DNA of 64,000 nucleotides from Ooceraea biroi (Eukaryota > Arthropoda > Insecta > Hymenoptera > Formicidae), in contig NC_039518.1 of the NCBI RefSeq assembly GCF_003672135.1, forward strand, positions 7,132,136-7,196,135. Direction: 5' to 3'. A program made the translations under genes and the position numbers. This document shows positions 1 through 11,964 of this stretch, piece after piece; the stretch's first letter is position 1, and each line of letters starts with the position of its first letter. A model generated the notes under the pieces. It saw only the letters and a program-made list of their open reading frames with translations. It did no database searches and had not been told where the DNA came from.

Positions 1-854
1 CTACACGACACGTGAATTAGCAGAGATACTGAAAATATCGAAAACCACTGTCCACGATCATGTAGTGAAGCTTGGTTACGTAAGTCGCTATGATGTATGG
101 GTTCCGCACAATTTGGCCGAAAAAATTTAATGGATCGCATTTCCATCTGCGACTCGCTGTACAAGCGCAACGAAAACGTACCATTTTTGAAGCAATTAGT
201 GACGGGTGACGAAAAATGGATCATTTACAACAATGTAGAACGAAAAAGATCCTGGGGTAAGCGAAATGTACCAGCATTAACCACTCCGAAAGCCGGCCTT
301 CATCCAAAAAAAGTCATGCTCTGTGTCTGGTGGGATTGGAAAGGAATCCTATATTGTGAGCTCCTACCGCACAACCAAACGATAAATGCAGATAAGTACT
401 GCTCGCAACTGGACGAATTAAAGACAGCGATTCAGGAAAAACGTCCAGAATTAGCTGATAGGAAGGGCGTCGTGTTCCATCAGGACAATGCCAGACCTCA
501 TGTTTCTTTGACTACCCGACAAAAATTGTTGGAGTTTGGCTGGGATGTGCTACCTCACCCACCGTATTCACCAGACATTGCACCTTCAGACTTTCACTTA
601 TTTAGGTCTTTGCAAAATTCTCTTAGCGGCAAGAACTTCAACTCTTTGATCGACATAAAAAACCACCTTGAGGAGTTTTTCGCCGAGAAACCTAAGAAGT
701 TCTGGGAGAATGGAATCTTCCAGTTGCGTGAAAGATGGACAAAGGTTGTGAAACAAAACGGTGCATACATAAGTCAATAAATATTTATCGACATAAAAAA
801 ATGTTGCCTTTGAATTTTCCTTCAAAATCGGCACGAACTTTCCGGACGACCCAA
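1..854 (+). mobile_element. mariner family D, 5'-truncated by the window edge, frameshifted
   Basis: This is the 3' two thirds of a mariner-like transposon (Tc1/mariner superfamily, cut-and-paste, TA target). Bases 1-129 read the end of the helix-turn-helix region and the WVPH motif in one frame. The catalytic part continues in another frame (ORF 97-780), so there is a frameshift near 125-135. The D,D34D triad is visible as VTGDEKW, HQDNARPH and SPDIAPSDFH. The 3' terminal repeat ends in CCGGACGACCCAA at 854 and is followed by TA. It is a broken copy and probably inactive. In automatic annotation such ORFs are often called SETMAR. Confidence 0.9.
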
Positions 855-1030
855 TATTTTTTACTATCCAATGCTTGCCGCAGATCCATCAACCATGAGG
901 ATGTACAGATTTAAAGACGCCCTGCATACTTTAAAATGACCCTCCTGCGCATGCTAGCGATGCTAGCTACGTTCCGCTTCATTTCTTTATTGGTGATGCT
1001 GCATGTCAAATTTTCTTTGCTACCTATCAG

Positions 1031-2705
1031 CTTAGCCGCCAGAAAAACGGATTCAATTCTTGGATTTACGGACAGGTCGCTGCGGTGACGGGTGCACCAT
1101 TAGTTTACGCAAGTTCGCAGTTTCAAGATCATATTGAGCTGGGGTCCGACGATTGTCCGCCAACGCCAGGGGACGATGATGACGACGAAGACGACAAGGA
1201 CAAAGTAAGCATCATTTTACGTTTCCGTAAGATGCACAATGACCAGTTTAAGACGGTTAGATATTTTACTTGAAAGCTATTTACAATATTAAAATATCTA
1301 AAAAGCAAATCTTTCTAAACAACGTCTGAAAAATTGATAGTACGCGCTTTGAAAGTTTAAACAAATTAGGTAACTGAATTAAAAGGCTTTTAAAATGTTT
1401 TTATGTCTTAAAATTTTCTTACTAGGCTCGCAAAGTTATTAAAAATATGTCGCGACGCTGGTTTTAGGAAGAGAAGAAAAGTCTGAAGGAGCGTTTGCAG
1501 GCGATCCAGGAGGTCACGCAGACGGTTCAAAACTCGATCGGCTATATAGCTAGCCTTTGTGAGAGAGTGAAGAACCTTTTCAACTTCACGATCCCCTACT
1601 TGAGCTACCTGGCGATGATCTTAGCGATCATGGGGGCGATCGTGTTGTACTTTATTCCTGTCCGGTATCTGATCCTCGGCTGGGGAGTCAACAAGTTCTC
1701 TAGGAAAATCTTCAGGCCTCACTCCGTGCCCAACAACGAGCTCCTCGATCTTATATCCAGAGTGCCTGACGACGAAGAGCTGCTTAATTATAGGTGAGTG
1801 CTCGGTATGATTTGATAACGTACATTAATCATATCTCGTTACCTTCCGGAATTATAATATGATTTCCGTTTATAGACGTAAAAAATGCATGCACATATTT
1901 CGGGAAACTCGAGTGTAATATGATGTCGGATAAGCCTAGCTCAATCGTATGATTTCATGTATCTTATTCTGATATTCTCTGTAACTGAGAAATAGAAAAG
2001 CGTGAGTCGAGAATTATCACTTTTCAGTGTCTTACTTTCTTACATTGTTATAAAGAAAAAACAAGTTCTATGATTCACAGAATGTTAGACAAATCACATA
2101 GAAGTGTCTAAATATGATTATTTGAAGATAAATACAGCATGACACAGTAAGTCCACGTTAAAATAAATATTGCTACAATTTTATATGAACAATCTGTGTA
2201 TACATCTCTGATGATAAGAATCGCTAAAATAAATGTTAATTATGTGTCTGTGATATTTTATGTGCAACGTCAGGATTTATTTACATTCACTTATCTCAAG
2301 AGAAAGATTTATCTTCCATGTCATCCGTGACATGTGTCTTGTAGACTTTTCTTGCAAGATAAGTTTCTCGATACACATTTCTCCCCTTCTCAGGGAGAAG
2401 AGACGCACAATATACCTAAAACATCAGGCACGCTAACACAGTGAAAGTACAATTTCTCTCAGTACTACACAGGCAAATGTTTTCATAAATTATCACAAAT
2501 CAACGAGATCGTACGGTCGTCGTCATCATCACTATCTTTGATGTCGTTTCTTTCGAGAGACAAAAAGAGCTTCCTCAGAAACGGGATGCCTGAACGCGTG
2601 TCCTTTTGCAGAGAACTGAAACCCGTGCCGACAGCTGATTGCGAGAGAGGCAGTCCCGGTTCGAACACGAGGAGGGAGCAGAGGAAGAGGCACAAAGCGG
2701 CGTAG
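1031..2705 (+). CDS. Mctp: Multiple C2 and transmembrane domain protein (MCTP), last three exons
   Basis: C-terminal end of an MCTP, an ER/vesicle membrane protein with calcium-binding C2 domains (upstream, outside the window) and two C-terminal membrane segments. Exons: about 1031 or 1076 to 1204 (start uncertain), 1468-1793 and 2612-2705. The first gives a linker ending in an acidic run (PGDDDDDEDDKDK). The second gives the conserved LKERLQAIQEV stretch, a hydrophobic segment (YLSYLAMILAIMGAIVLYF) and RYLILGWGVNKFSRK, then NNELLDLISRVPDDEEL. The splice from AG at 1793 to A at 2612 rebuilds an Arg codon and gives the typical family ending YRELKP plus a basic tail, with stop TAG at 2703. The family match is strong from the second exon onward. 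The first membrane segment is not found in 855-1030. The upstream neighbour is a mariner remnant. Confidence 0.85.
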
Positions 2706-3185
2706 CAGAGTTCCCCGCGGCCGGAAGTCGCGGGTCCTAGGTCGTCCAGTATCCTAAAAGCGGTCCTGCTGCGCCGGAAGCTGCGGCAGCGAAAGGGATC
2801 AGCGGAAAATATGGATGTGATCGACATAGACTGAACACCCTTTCATTTTGTACCTCGTTCCTCCGCCCCTCCCCCTCAATCTCCCTCAAGCCGTGAAAGA
2901 AATCTTGAATCTAGCGTCAGTCGTTAGCGACCGTATGCGTAGTGAACGTCTCGAAGCAATAGGCGAACGGCAATGTGTAGAAACGATTGATGATGAAAAA
3001 TTTTTAATTTTCGAAAAAACATGTAAAATGATGAAAGTATGGGTTACGGATCTGTTACGTGATGCGATGAAGAAACGGAATACTTCAATCGCGAACTCGT
3101 GTGTTGCGACATAATATGCATGTTACGCGTCTTAAAGAATCCCGTGTTGAATCGAGAAAGCAAAAAAGAGAGAAATATGAAACTA
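2706..3185 (+). other. Mctp 3' flank, no gene seen
   Basis: A GC-rich stretch just after the Mctp stop codon (2706-2830) grades into AT-rich sequence. It probably holds the Mctp 3' UTR. No clear AATAAA signal, RNA gene or repeat was seen. An open frame at 2848-3114 has no recognisable motif and starts at TTG. Confidence 0.5.
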
Positions 3186-4470
3186 TTGGGTTGGCCAAAA
3201 AGTAATTGCGTTTTTTTCCAATAGATGGACATACATGTCTTGAAACGTAACTAACTTCATTCTAAACCGCAAATTCATTATGTAGGTTAACAACTCACAG
3301 TTCAAGCTTGTTTTAGACAAAGAAAGTACACGATTTCGTTAACAATTGTTTGTTTGCCGTCGATTTCAAAATGGAAAATCAAAAAGAACATTTTCCTCAT
3401 ATTTTGTTTTATTACTTCCGAAAAGGGAAAAACGCTGCGCAAGCTCATAGAAAGTTATGTCATGTATATGGCGAAGATGCTTTAAAACTGCGGCAGTGTC
3501 AAAATTGGTTTACTAAATTTCAATCTGGAGATTTTAATGTGAAAGATGCACCACGCTCAGGAAGGTCAATCGAAATTGATGATGGCAAAATAAAGGCACT
3601 GATCGATTCCAATCGGCGTTTAACGACACGAGAGATTGCTGAGAATCTTAACATATCGACATCGAGTGTTGAAAACCATTTAAAACGACTTGGATACATT
3701 AGTAAGCTCGATATTTGGGTACCACATGAGCTCAAAGAAATTCATCTCACTAAGCGTATTGACATCTGCGATTCTCTTTTGAAACGTGAGAAAAATGATC
3801 CATTTTTGAAACGTATGATAACAGGCGACGAAAAATCGATCGTTTACAACAACGTCAAACGAAAAAGATCGTGGAGCAAGCGTGATGAACCTGCTGAAAG
3901 CACTTGAAAAGCAGATATTCACCAAAGAAAGATTATGCTGTCAGTCTGGTGGGACTTTAAAGGTATTGCGTATTTTGAGCTGCTTGCAAGGAATCAAACC
4001 ATTAATTCAGACGTATACTGTCGTCAACTGGATAAATTAAACGATGCCATCAAACAGAAACGTCGAGAATTGGTGAATCGCAAAGGTGTTGTGTTTCACC
4101 ATGATAACGCTAGACCACGTACAAGTTTGGTCACTCGTGAAAAATTGTTGCAGCTTGGATGGGACGTGTTACCACATCCACCATATTCGCCAGACCTGGC
4201 ACCATCAGATTACCATTCGTTTCGTTCTTTGCAAAACGCCTTGAATGGTAAAACCTTGACTGCTGATGAGGATATCAAATCGTTGGAATTGTTTTTTGCT
4301 GAAAAAGATAAGAACTTTTTTGAGCGCGGAATCATGAAGTCGCCTGAAAAATGACAAAAGATAATCAAACAAAATGGACAATATATTGTTTAATAAAGTT
4401 TTTGTTTCCCATGAAAAATTCGCCTTTTATTTATATAAAAAAAAACGCAATTACTTTTTGGCCAACCCAA
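3186..4470 (+). mobile_element. mariner family A, full-length copy A1 with nonsense mutations
   Basis: Complete mariner of 1285 bp with ends TTGGGTTGGCCAAAAAGTAA and its inverse, flanked by TA on the left and TG (mutated) on the right. The transposase frame opens at ATG 3371 (MENQKEHF) and keeps one frame to about 4460. It is cut by TGA at 3905 and TGA at 4352. The motif GDEKW has become GDEKS, and one leucine codon of a SLLELFF motif is lost near 4285. The triad is GDEK, HHDNARPR and SPDLAPSDYH (D,D34D). It lacks the two 11-bp deletions shared by the A composites elsewhere in the window, so it is nearer the ancestral form. By memory it resembles the mellifera subfamily. Confidence 0.93.
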
Positions 4471-4484
4471 TGTTATGTAATGTA

Positions 4485-5437
4485 CAGGGTGGGGAAAAAT
4501 TATTGGTCAAGCTTTCGCCAGTCGATTCTACTCGTCGAGATCGCCAACATTGCATCTTAAACATGGTGCCGCAAAATTAACTTTCAAGGTCATTTTCAAT
4601 GTCAAATTTTTTTATTGGCTTAGTCGATTCTACTCGTCGAGCTGAACAAAAGTCTCAAAGGGATCATATGCCGGAAATCAATATTTCATAGAGAAATCTT
4701 CGTTTGAAGTTTTTTTGCCTGAAATTTCAAAAAACTCGATTTTTATGAAGTCAGAAAATAAATCTGATGCTTATGAAGTTCTTAAAATCATGTTCTGAAT
4801 ATCCTGATCATGATTAGCGAAAATCACCCCCCAAAAATGACCCTGAAAAATTCGTTTTCAAGGTCAAAAATCTGCTTAATCTACTCTTAGCGCTACCCAG
4901 GAACAACGACGTGGACGTGGTAGATTTCTGTTCCCTTCGGGGTGACTTGATTACAGTGAGTTCCCCTCGAATTCGATTACGGGCATTCCTTGGAACCATA
5001 CGTCGCAGTCGATTCAGGAGAGTATGACGTAGCAACCGCAAATACTCAACGCTTGACAATCGGTTTGAGAGAAACACAGGAGTAATATAATCAAGAATCA
5101 GAACAAAAATCTACCACGCCCACTTCGTTGTTCCTGGGTAGCGTTAAGAGTAGATTAAGCAGATTTTACATTCATCACAATTAATTTTACGAAATTTTTT
5201 TGCTTCTAAAAACTTCAAACGAAGATTTCTCTATGAAATATTGATTTCCGGCATATGGTCCCTTTGAGACTTTTGTTCAGCTCGACGAGTAGAATCGACT
5301 AAGGCAATAAAAAAATGTGACATTGAAAATGACCTTGAAAGTTAATTTTGCGGCATCATGTTTATGATGCAATGTTAGCGATCTCGACGAGTAGAATCGA
5401 CTGGCGAAAGCTTGACCAATAATTTTTCCCCACCCTG
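4485..5437. mobile_element. Fold-back element with CAGGGTGGGG ends (non-autonomous)
   Basis: A palindrome-like element flanked by TA on both sides. The ends read CAGGGTGGGGAAAAATTATT and its inverse. The two arms, each over 400 bp, are imperfect inverted copies: the block CAGTCGATTCTACTCGTCGA recurs in both, and an inner block around 4880-4920 is inverted at 5105-5160. No transposase ORF is present. It is a deletion derivative of a TA-inserting Tc1/mariner-superfamily element, one of several CAGGGTG families here. Confidence 0.8.
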
Positions 5438-5713
5438 TACATAATTCAAAAACGTCGTATGTGTTGCATCGTATATTAACAGGTAACAATAAAATGCCCA
5501 TTTTATGAAGGCCGTTTAAGGCGCGTGACATGATCGCATCGCTTCTTCATCGCAGACGATCAGGATCAGTTTTCCTCAAATTAAACGGCATTGAAACCGA
5601 GGAAAGAGCAGCCCGTTCTTTGATCGCTCGACGAGGGGTGCGTGATAGCTTCTTCGGGACGAGATACTCTGTTGAGAGACGGAAAGAGAAAGGGGAAGAG
5701 TGATATACCTATA

Positions 5714-6621
5714 CAGGGTGTTTCCTAAGTAAGTAGACAAACTTAAGGAGGATATTCCTTGGCTTATTTTAAGAAGAAAAGGTCATATAAACATATGTCC
5801 TAAACTGCTTTGTTTTCCAAAAAAAGTACATCACTGTTTTCGTTCACTTTTCGTTTATTATAGAACAGTTTGTGTTATTGCAAATGAAACAAATGAAAAA
5901 CTTTTTGATTGGTCCTGTCCTTCTTCCCTTGAAACTTAACGGTGCTTCGTATCTACATTTTCTTGAAGATGAGCTACCTTTGGAAGATATTCCACTCATG
6001 CTCAGAAATAGAATGTGGTTTATGCATGATGGCGCTCCACCCCACTTTAGCTTAGCAGTTCGTCAATTTTTGAACAGAAAGTTTGCCAATCGATGGATCG
6101 GTCGAGGTACTCAAAGACCAAACCATTTATGGCCTGCAAGATCCCCAGACTTAAATCCAGTAGATTTTTTTCTATGGGGACAGCTTAAATCTTTAGTTTA
6201 CGCTACACCTATTCAAAATGAAGAAGATCTCAGAAATCGCATAATAGATGGATGTGAAAGAATACGTAACACTCCAGGTATTTTTGAGCGTGTACGTCAA
6301 TCGATGGAAAGGAGAGTCGAGGCGTGTATCATGGCTGCAGGTGGACATTTTCAGCAGTTACTGTGATGTTATTATTTTTCTTTTTAGTTACTATTTTCTT
6401 TTTCGTTATAATTTTTCTTTTTGGTTACTATTGTTTTTCATTTGTTTCATTTGCAATAACACAAACTGTTCTATAATAAACGAAAAGTGAACGAAAACAG
6501 TGATGTACTTTTTTTTGGAAAACAAAGCAGTTTAGGACATATGTTTATATGACCTTTTCTTCTTAAAATAAGCCAAGGAATATCCTCCTTAAGTTTGTCT
6601 ACTTACTTAGGAAACACCCTA
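5714..6621 (+). mobile_element. CAGGGTGTTTCC element with truncated DD41D-like transposase
   Basis: TA-flanked element with nearly identical inverted arms of about 190 bp (5714-5900 and 6430-6621). The last base of the right end is A instead of G. An ORF at 5872-6366 (164 residues) gives the C-terminal half of a Tc1/mariner-superfamily transposase of the kind often labelled Tc3 in ant genomes: MHDGAPPHF, FANRWIGRG, ARSPDLNPVDFFLWG, and a C-terminal GGHFQQLL. The N-terminal DNA-binding region and the first catalytic Asp are missing, so this is an internal deletion derivative that cannot move itself. The last two Asp are 44 residues apart, three more than in the related element at 59.6 kb. Confidence 0.88.
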
Positions 6622-6623
6622 TA

Positions 6624-8065
6624 TAGAGAGAGACAGGGACACATGCAAGGCAATCTTGAAAGTATTTAAAGAGAGAAAAGGCCGCGTCTCGAGCATATCA
6701 AGAAGAATGTGTGTTCTTAGAAGATCCATTAGTTAACAAATTGACGCAGTAACGCAGATAGATATTTAATGAGAAATGCGATAATATTTAAACAAAGTAC
6801 GGCGACACGCTCCGCAAGGTGCGCGCTCGCCGATCGTTTCGTCCATCGGTGTCGTTAGTTAGTTTATTAGAAATCAGTACGAGGAATAAAGAGAGATGAA
6901 AGAGCAAGCGAATATTTTCCAGGGCGCGGTTTCGCCTCCCCGAGTTCTCGAGTGGAGGAAAACGCGATTACTGGACCTCACGGAAGGATATTACAATTCA
7001 TTTCGAGTTAATTCCGGATATGCCGCCGCGCTCGTCTCTCGCAGAGATATTCGCGGAGTCTGAGAAAGTGTTTCGAAAATTGTGTCCGCCGAAATTACCA
7101 TCGCGAGATCGCGACGATATGCAGCGCTCGTAATTAATAATTTAACGTACGCGGAAGTTATTATGTATTACAAGGAGACGTAACACGTGACGGAATATCC
7201 CGCATTGACTCAATATATTCGCGCATGCGGTTACGCAAAATTATACGCACGCTTACGTACGTTGCGCGCGGTGATTTATTAAAGCGCCTGACGTTGTTCG
7301 AGCCTTCGTTCCAACGCACAGTTTTATGTATGACGAGATGAGAGCAAGAGAAAGAAAGAAAGAGAGAGAGAAAGAGAGAGTTGCGATTTTTATATCGGTA
7401 TTTCGGGGAAATCGTCGCTGCGAGAAAAGCGGGATGCCTTTTTAAGCCGAAAGTCGCCCGGATCACGGCGAGCGTATTTTTACAACGACATTTCGCAGGA
7501 TACTTAAAAAATAATTTTAAAAATATTATATATATATTATATATACGATACGCGGGCGGGATTTTTCCGCGAGGAAATGCTCGTTGTGCAAATGCGCATC
7601 CGCACGAGAAGGCGGATAATTTCCTATACATTTTTTTTCCTAGCCGCGATTTTACCGATTCGTAACTTGGTTCGTGAGAATCGGAGAGAAAGAGAGTGAA
7701 AGAGAGAGTGTGTGTGTGCATGAAAGAGAGGAAAGGAAATGGTGATATCGCTGATCCGTTCTTCGCTTTTCTATAATTGTTATACGCTATAATCGTTACA
7801 GCATTCGCATACGTCTTTCTCCAGTCTTTTATCTTCGACTTTTGCTCATCCTCATGCTATATAAGCGCCTCGATAATCCTTCCGGCACAACGTTTGAGAG
7901 TCTCGTTATGGAGCACCACACGGGGCGCACTTTATCCACACACGTACACGTACACACGTAAATCACATACATTCACGATGTTCAATCATCGGGGATGTTC
8001 TTTTCTAGTTGCTTCTGCAAATTCTTTGATTCATTTGGAACCAATTGTTCCTTTTGATAAAAGTG
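6624..8065. other. Intergenic stretch, no gene recognised
   Basis: Moderately GC-rich host sequence with simple repeats: GA-rich runs at about 7341-7380 and 7690-7735 and an AT run near 7525-7550. Long open frames on both strands (7161-7721 minus, 7381-7665 plus) overlap each other, follow the low-complexity runs and carry no motif, so I do not call them genes. The PERK promoter and first exons could lie here or in the gap, but I found no coding match. Confidence 0.5.
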
Positions 8066-8068
8066 TTA

Positions 8069-9063
8069 CCCAGTAAGCAAAATGTGTGCAATCTGCCAGC
8101 AGATTGGCAACAGATTACTGCAGAAGTTGATAGCAAATTGGCATCCGTTATGTCCGCGTTAGGATAGTGATCTGCTAACAGACTCTGACGGCAGATTGGC
8201 GGCAGAAACCGAGCAGGATCTGTCAACATCTGACGGCAGATTGACGGCAGAAACCGAACAGAATCTGCAGCTTTTGGCCATTCATATTTACGATATATTG
8301 AAGCATGTGTTTACTTTTAACACACTATAAATTGGCATTTTATATTACCATGTGTTAAAAGAACGCATTTGTTTGTTTGTTAAATTAAAGTACATTTGGC
8401 TTGGTGTGTCTTTCTGACAGTTCGTTGCATAATCTCTCTCTTATTGTTAATTTATTCTAATCTGAAGTCCGAATTTTGCTTTCGAACTTCAGATTGCTCG
8501 TGGCGTGCGTGAACTACATGGACGTTGTCCATGGGAGCCTCTGTGCCGCAAGTGCAAAAATTTTCAGAAAAATTAATATTATCATGCCAAGGCGCGTATA
8601 TTAACTTATATAACTGTTAGGCTAAATCTTAACATCGAGTAAGAACTCGACGTGTGCACCGCATAGCGGTGCGAAGCGAAAACACATATTCATAGCCGTG
8701 TAAATTTGAATACTGTCAAAAGCTGCAGATCCTGTTCGGTTTCTGCTGCCAATCTGCCGTTAGATTCCGCGTGCGCAGATCTTGCTCGGTTTCCGCTGCC
8801 AATCTGCCGTTAGATTCCGCGCGCGCAGATCTTGCTCGGTTTCTGTCGACAATCCGACTTCGAGCCATGTTTGCAGATTCTGCTCGGTTTCTGCCGCCAA
8901 TCTGTTCTTAGATTTTGTGAGCAAGCTCTGTTACATTTCTGGCACCAATTTGTCGAATTAATCGTTAATAACAACTTCTGTATCAAATTTGTTGTCTTTT
9001 GGCTGGCAATAGTTGATAGCAGATAGTTAGCATCACTGCTTTCGGCAGACTTGGCTATCTGGG
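8069..9063. mobile_element. Fold-back element with about 52-bp subrepeats, TTA duplication
   Basis: The ends read CCCAG and CTGGG, flanked by TTA on both sides (8066-8068 and 9064-9066). The right half holds about four tandem units of about 52 bp (8724-8930) built on GCAGATCTTGCTCGGTTTC and CCAATCTGCCGTTAGATTCC. The left half (8095-8265) holds diverged copies in inverted orientation. No ORF is present. A 3-bp TWA duplication is typical of PIF/Harbinger elements, so this may be a non-autonomous relative, but the ends do not prove it. Confidence 0.65.
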
Positions 9064-9220
9064 TTACTTACAATTCTTTTAATAATTAATGATTCAAGAA
9101 AGAACTTTGGAAAATGAGTGAGAAAATTATGTTCTTGAGTCGATTCACAATAGATAGATTTTTGATTTAAAGCTAATAATTGCGAAGATAATACAATATT
9201 ATATATTGAAAAAAATATAA

Positions 9221-9320
9221 NNNNNNNNNNNNNNNNNNNNNNNNNNNNNNNNNNNNNNNNNNNNNNNNNNNNNNNNNNNNNNNNNNNNNNNNNNNNNNNN
9301 NNNNNNNNNNNNNNNNNNNN
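9221..9320. other. Assembly gap of 100 N
   Basis: Exactly 100 N, the usual placeholder for a gap of unknown size. The sequence on its right begins with a perfect 54-bp palindrome, which may have stopped the assembly. Missing 5' exons of PERK could be inside. Confidence 0.99.
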
Positions 9321-9374
9321 AAACAGCGAAGAAGTACGCGGTTATCTAGATAACCGCGTACTTCTTCGCTGTTT
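9321..9374. repeat. Perfect 54-bp palindrome at the gap edge
   Basis: Two 27-base arms starting AAACAGCGAAGAAGTACGCG meet at TCTAGA with no mismatch and no loop. It directly borders the N gap on the left and the AT-rich flank of mariner B1 on the right. It may be an assembly fold-back artefact or the tip of a larger inverted repeat. Confidence 0.9.
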
Positions 9375-9378
9375 TATA

Positions 9379-10665
9379 TTGGGTTGTTCGGAAAGTTATT
9401 TCGTTTTTTCAAGGAAAAAAGAAAGGCGGTTTTTTCATATTTAGAATACATTTTATTCAGTGATGTATTGGCCATTTTGTTCCACTACCTTTCGCCATCT
9501 TTCTGGCAACTTTAAGATTCCACGCTCATAGAAGTCCTATTCCTTATTGACAAAAAACTGAAGCGAGTGATTTTTGACGCCTTCATTTGAATCGAAGTTT
9601 ACATTGTTCAAAGAATTTTGTAGAGACCGGAACAAATGGTAATCGGATGGTGCCAGATCAGGAGAGTATGGTGGGTGTGGTAGCACATCCCATCCAAGCT
9701 GTAAAAGCTTCTGGCGAGTGACCAAACTTGTGTGTGGTCTGGCATTGTCGTGATGGAATACGACACCTTTCCTATTCGCCAATTCTGGTCGCTTCTGCTT
9801 GATGGCAGCATCCAATTCAGCCAGCTGACGACAATACACTTTCGAATCAATCGTCTGGTTGCTTGGTAGTAGCTCGAAAAATACGATTCCCTTCCAATCC
9901 CACCATACAGAAAGCAGGATCTTCTTTTAATGAATATCTGCCTTGGATGTCGATTGAGCAGGTTCATCTTGCCTGGACCAGGATCGTTTTCGCTTAACAT
10001 TGTTGTAAACAATCAATTTTTCATCTCCAGTTATGATTCGCTTCAAAAATGGTTCATTTTCTTCACGTTTCAACGATGAATCGCAGATGGTAATGCGTCG
10101 AATCAAGTCAATTTCCTTTAAATTGTGTGGAACCCGAATATCGAGCTTTGAAACGAATCCAAGGCGTTTCAAATGATCGTAAACGGTCGAATTCGATAAA
10201 TTTAACTTTTCAGCACTTTCGCGTGTTGCTATGCGACGGTTTGCATCCACCAGAGCCTTTATTTTCTCGTCATCAGCTTTAATTGGCCGACCTGAACGTG
10301 GCGCATCTTTCAAATCGAAATTTCCAGTACGAAATTTCGAAAACCAATTCTGACACTGACGTTCACTCAATACATCTTCTCCGTACACGGCACACAATTT
10401 TTTTCTCGCTTGCACTGCATTTTTACCCTTTCGGTAGTAAAAAAGCAAATTATTACGAAAATGCTCACTTTGATTTTCCATGTTTGATGTGATGCCAAAA
10501 AACATTACTTGACAGATCGCAACACAATAAGATACTAAATGACGTCTGAAATGTCAGTTGTCAAAATATAAAACGAATTTGCCGCTTAGAGTAAGGTTAA
10601 GTATCGAGGAACGCGACTAACGACATCTCTTTGTGAAAAACGAAATTACTTTCCGACCAACCCAA
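9379..10665 (-). mobile_element. mariner family B, copy B1, two in-frame stops
   Basis: Full-length mariner, 1287 bp, with ends TTGGGTTGTTCGGAAAGT, flanked by TA. The transposase reads on the minus strand from ATG near 10481 (MENQSEHF). It is interrupted by a stop after SKADIH (near 9927) and by a second after FFVNKE (near 9537). The triad D,D34D is intact. The motif GDEKW is GDEKL. It lies head to tail with B2, separated only by 12 bp of TA repeat, and shares both stops with it. Confidence 0.93.
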
Positions 10666-10677
10666 TATATATATATA

Positions 10678-11964
10678 TTGGGTTGTTCGGAAAGTTATTT
10701 CGTTTTTTCAAGGAGAAATGAAAGGCGGTTTTTTCATATTTAGAATACATTTTATTCAGTGATGTATTGGCCATTTTGTTCCACTACCTTTCACCATCTT
10801 TCTGGCAACTTTAAGATTCCACGCTCATAGAAGTCCTATTCCTTATTGACAAAAAACTGAAGCAAGTGATTTTTGACGCCTTCATTTGAATCGAAGTTTA
10901 CATTGTTCAAAGAATTTTGTAGAGACCGGAACAAATGGTAATCGGATTGTGCCAGATCAGGAGAGTATGGTGGGTGTGGTAGCACATCCCATCCAAGCTG
11001 TAAAAGCTTCTGGCGAGTGACCAAACTTGTGTGTGGTCTGGCATTGTCGTGATGGAATACGACACCTTTCCTATTCGCCAATTCTGGTCGCTTCTGCTTG
11101 ATGGCAGCATCCAATTCAGCCAGCTGACGACAATACACTTTCGAATCAATCGTCTGGTTGCTTGGTAGTAGCTCGAAAAATACGATTCCCTTCCAATCCC
11201 ACCATACAGAAAGCAGGATCTTCTTTTAATGAATATCTGCCTTGGATGTCGATTGAGCAGGTTCATCTTGCCTGGACCATGATCGTTTTCGCTTAACATT
11301 GTTGTAAACAATCCATTTTTCATCTCCAGTTATGATTCGCTTCAAAAATGGTTCATTTTCTTCACGTTTCAACGATGAATCGCAGATGGTAATGCGTCGA
11401 ATCAAGTCAATTTCCTTTAAATTGTGTGGAACCCGAATATCGAGCTTTGAAACGAATCCAAGGCGTTTCAAATGATCGTAAACGGTCGAATTCGATAAAT
11501 TTAACTCTTCAGCAATTTCGCGTGTTGCTATGCGACGGTTTGCATCCACCAGAGCCTTTATTTTCTCGTCATCAGCTTTAATTGGCCGACCTGAACGTGG
11601 CGCATCTTTCAAATCGAAATTTCCAGTACGAAATTTCGAAAACCAATTCTGACACTGACGTTCACTCAATACATCTTCTCCGTACACGGCACACAATTTT
11701 TTTCTCGCTTGCACTGCATTTTTACCCTTTCGGTAGTAAAAAAGCAAAATATTATGAAAATGCTCACTTTGATTTTCCATGTTTGATGTGATGCCAAAAA
11801 ACATTACTTGACAGATCGCAACACAATAAGATACTAAATGACGTCTGAAATGTCAGTTGTCAAAATATAAAACGAATTTTCCGCTTAGAGTAAGGTTAAG
11901 TATCGAGGAACGCGACTAACGACATCTCTTTGTGAAAAACGAAATTACTTTCCGAACAACCCAA
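10678..11964 (-). mobile_element. mariner family B, copy B2, two in-frame stops
   Basis: Second family B copy in the same orientation and of the same length as B1 (1287 bp), TA-flanked. It has the same two premature stops (near 11226 and 10836), so it and B1 come from one already defective ancestor. Unlike B1 it keeps Trp in GDEKW and Ile in TREIAE. It ends about 36 bp before the first visible PERK exon. Confidence 0.93.

Noticed and set aside
1..780. Calling mariner ORFs SETMAR histone methyltransferase genes
   Set aside because: No SET domain is present; only the mariner transposase half matches.
2483..2827. 114-residue minus-strand ORF
   Set aside because: It is antisense to the last Mctp exon (2612-2705), which has splice and family support on the plus strand.
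2848..3114. 88-residue plus-strand ORF after Mctp
   Set aside because: TTG start, no motif, no splice context; more likely 3' UTR.
7161..7721. 186-residue minus-strand ORF
   Set aside because: Overlaps an opposite-strand ORF, is driven by GA-rich simple repeats and shows no domain.
8724..8930. CRISPR-like array
   Set aside because: Units are contiguous without unique spacers, in a eukaryotic fold-back element.
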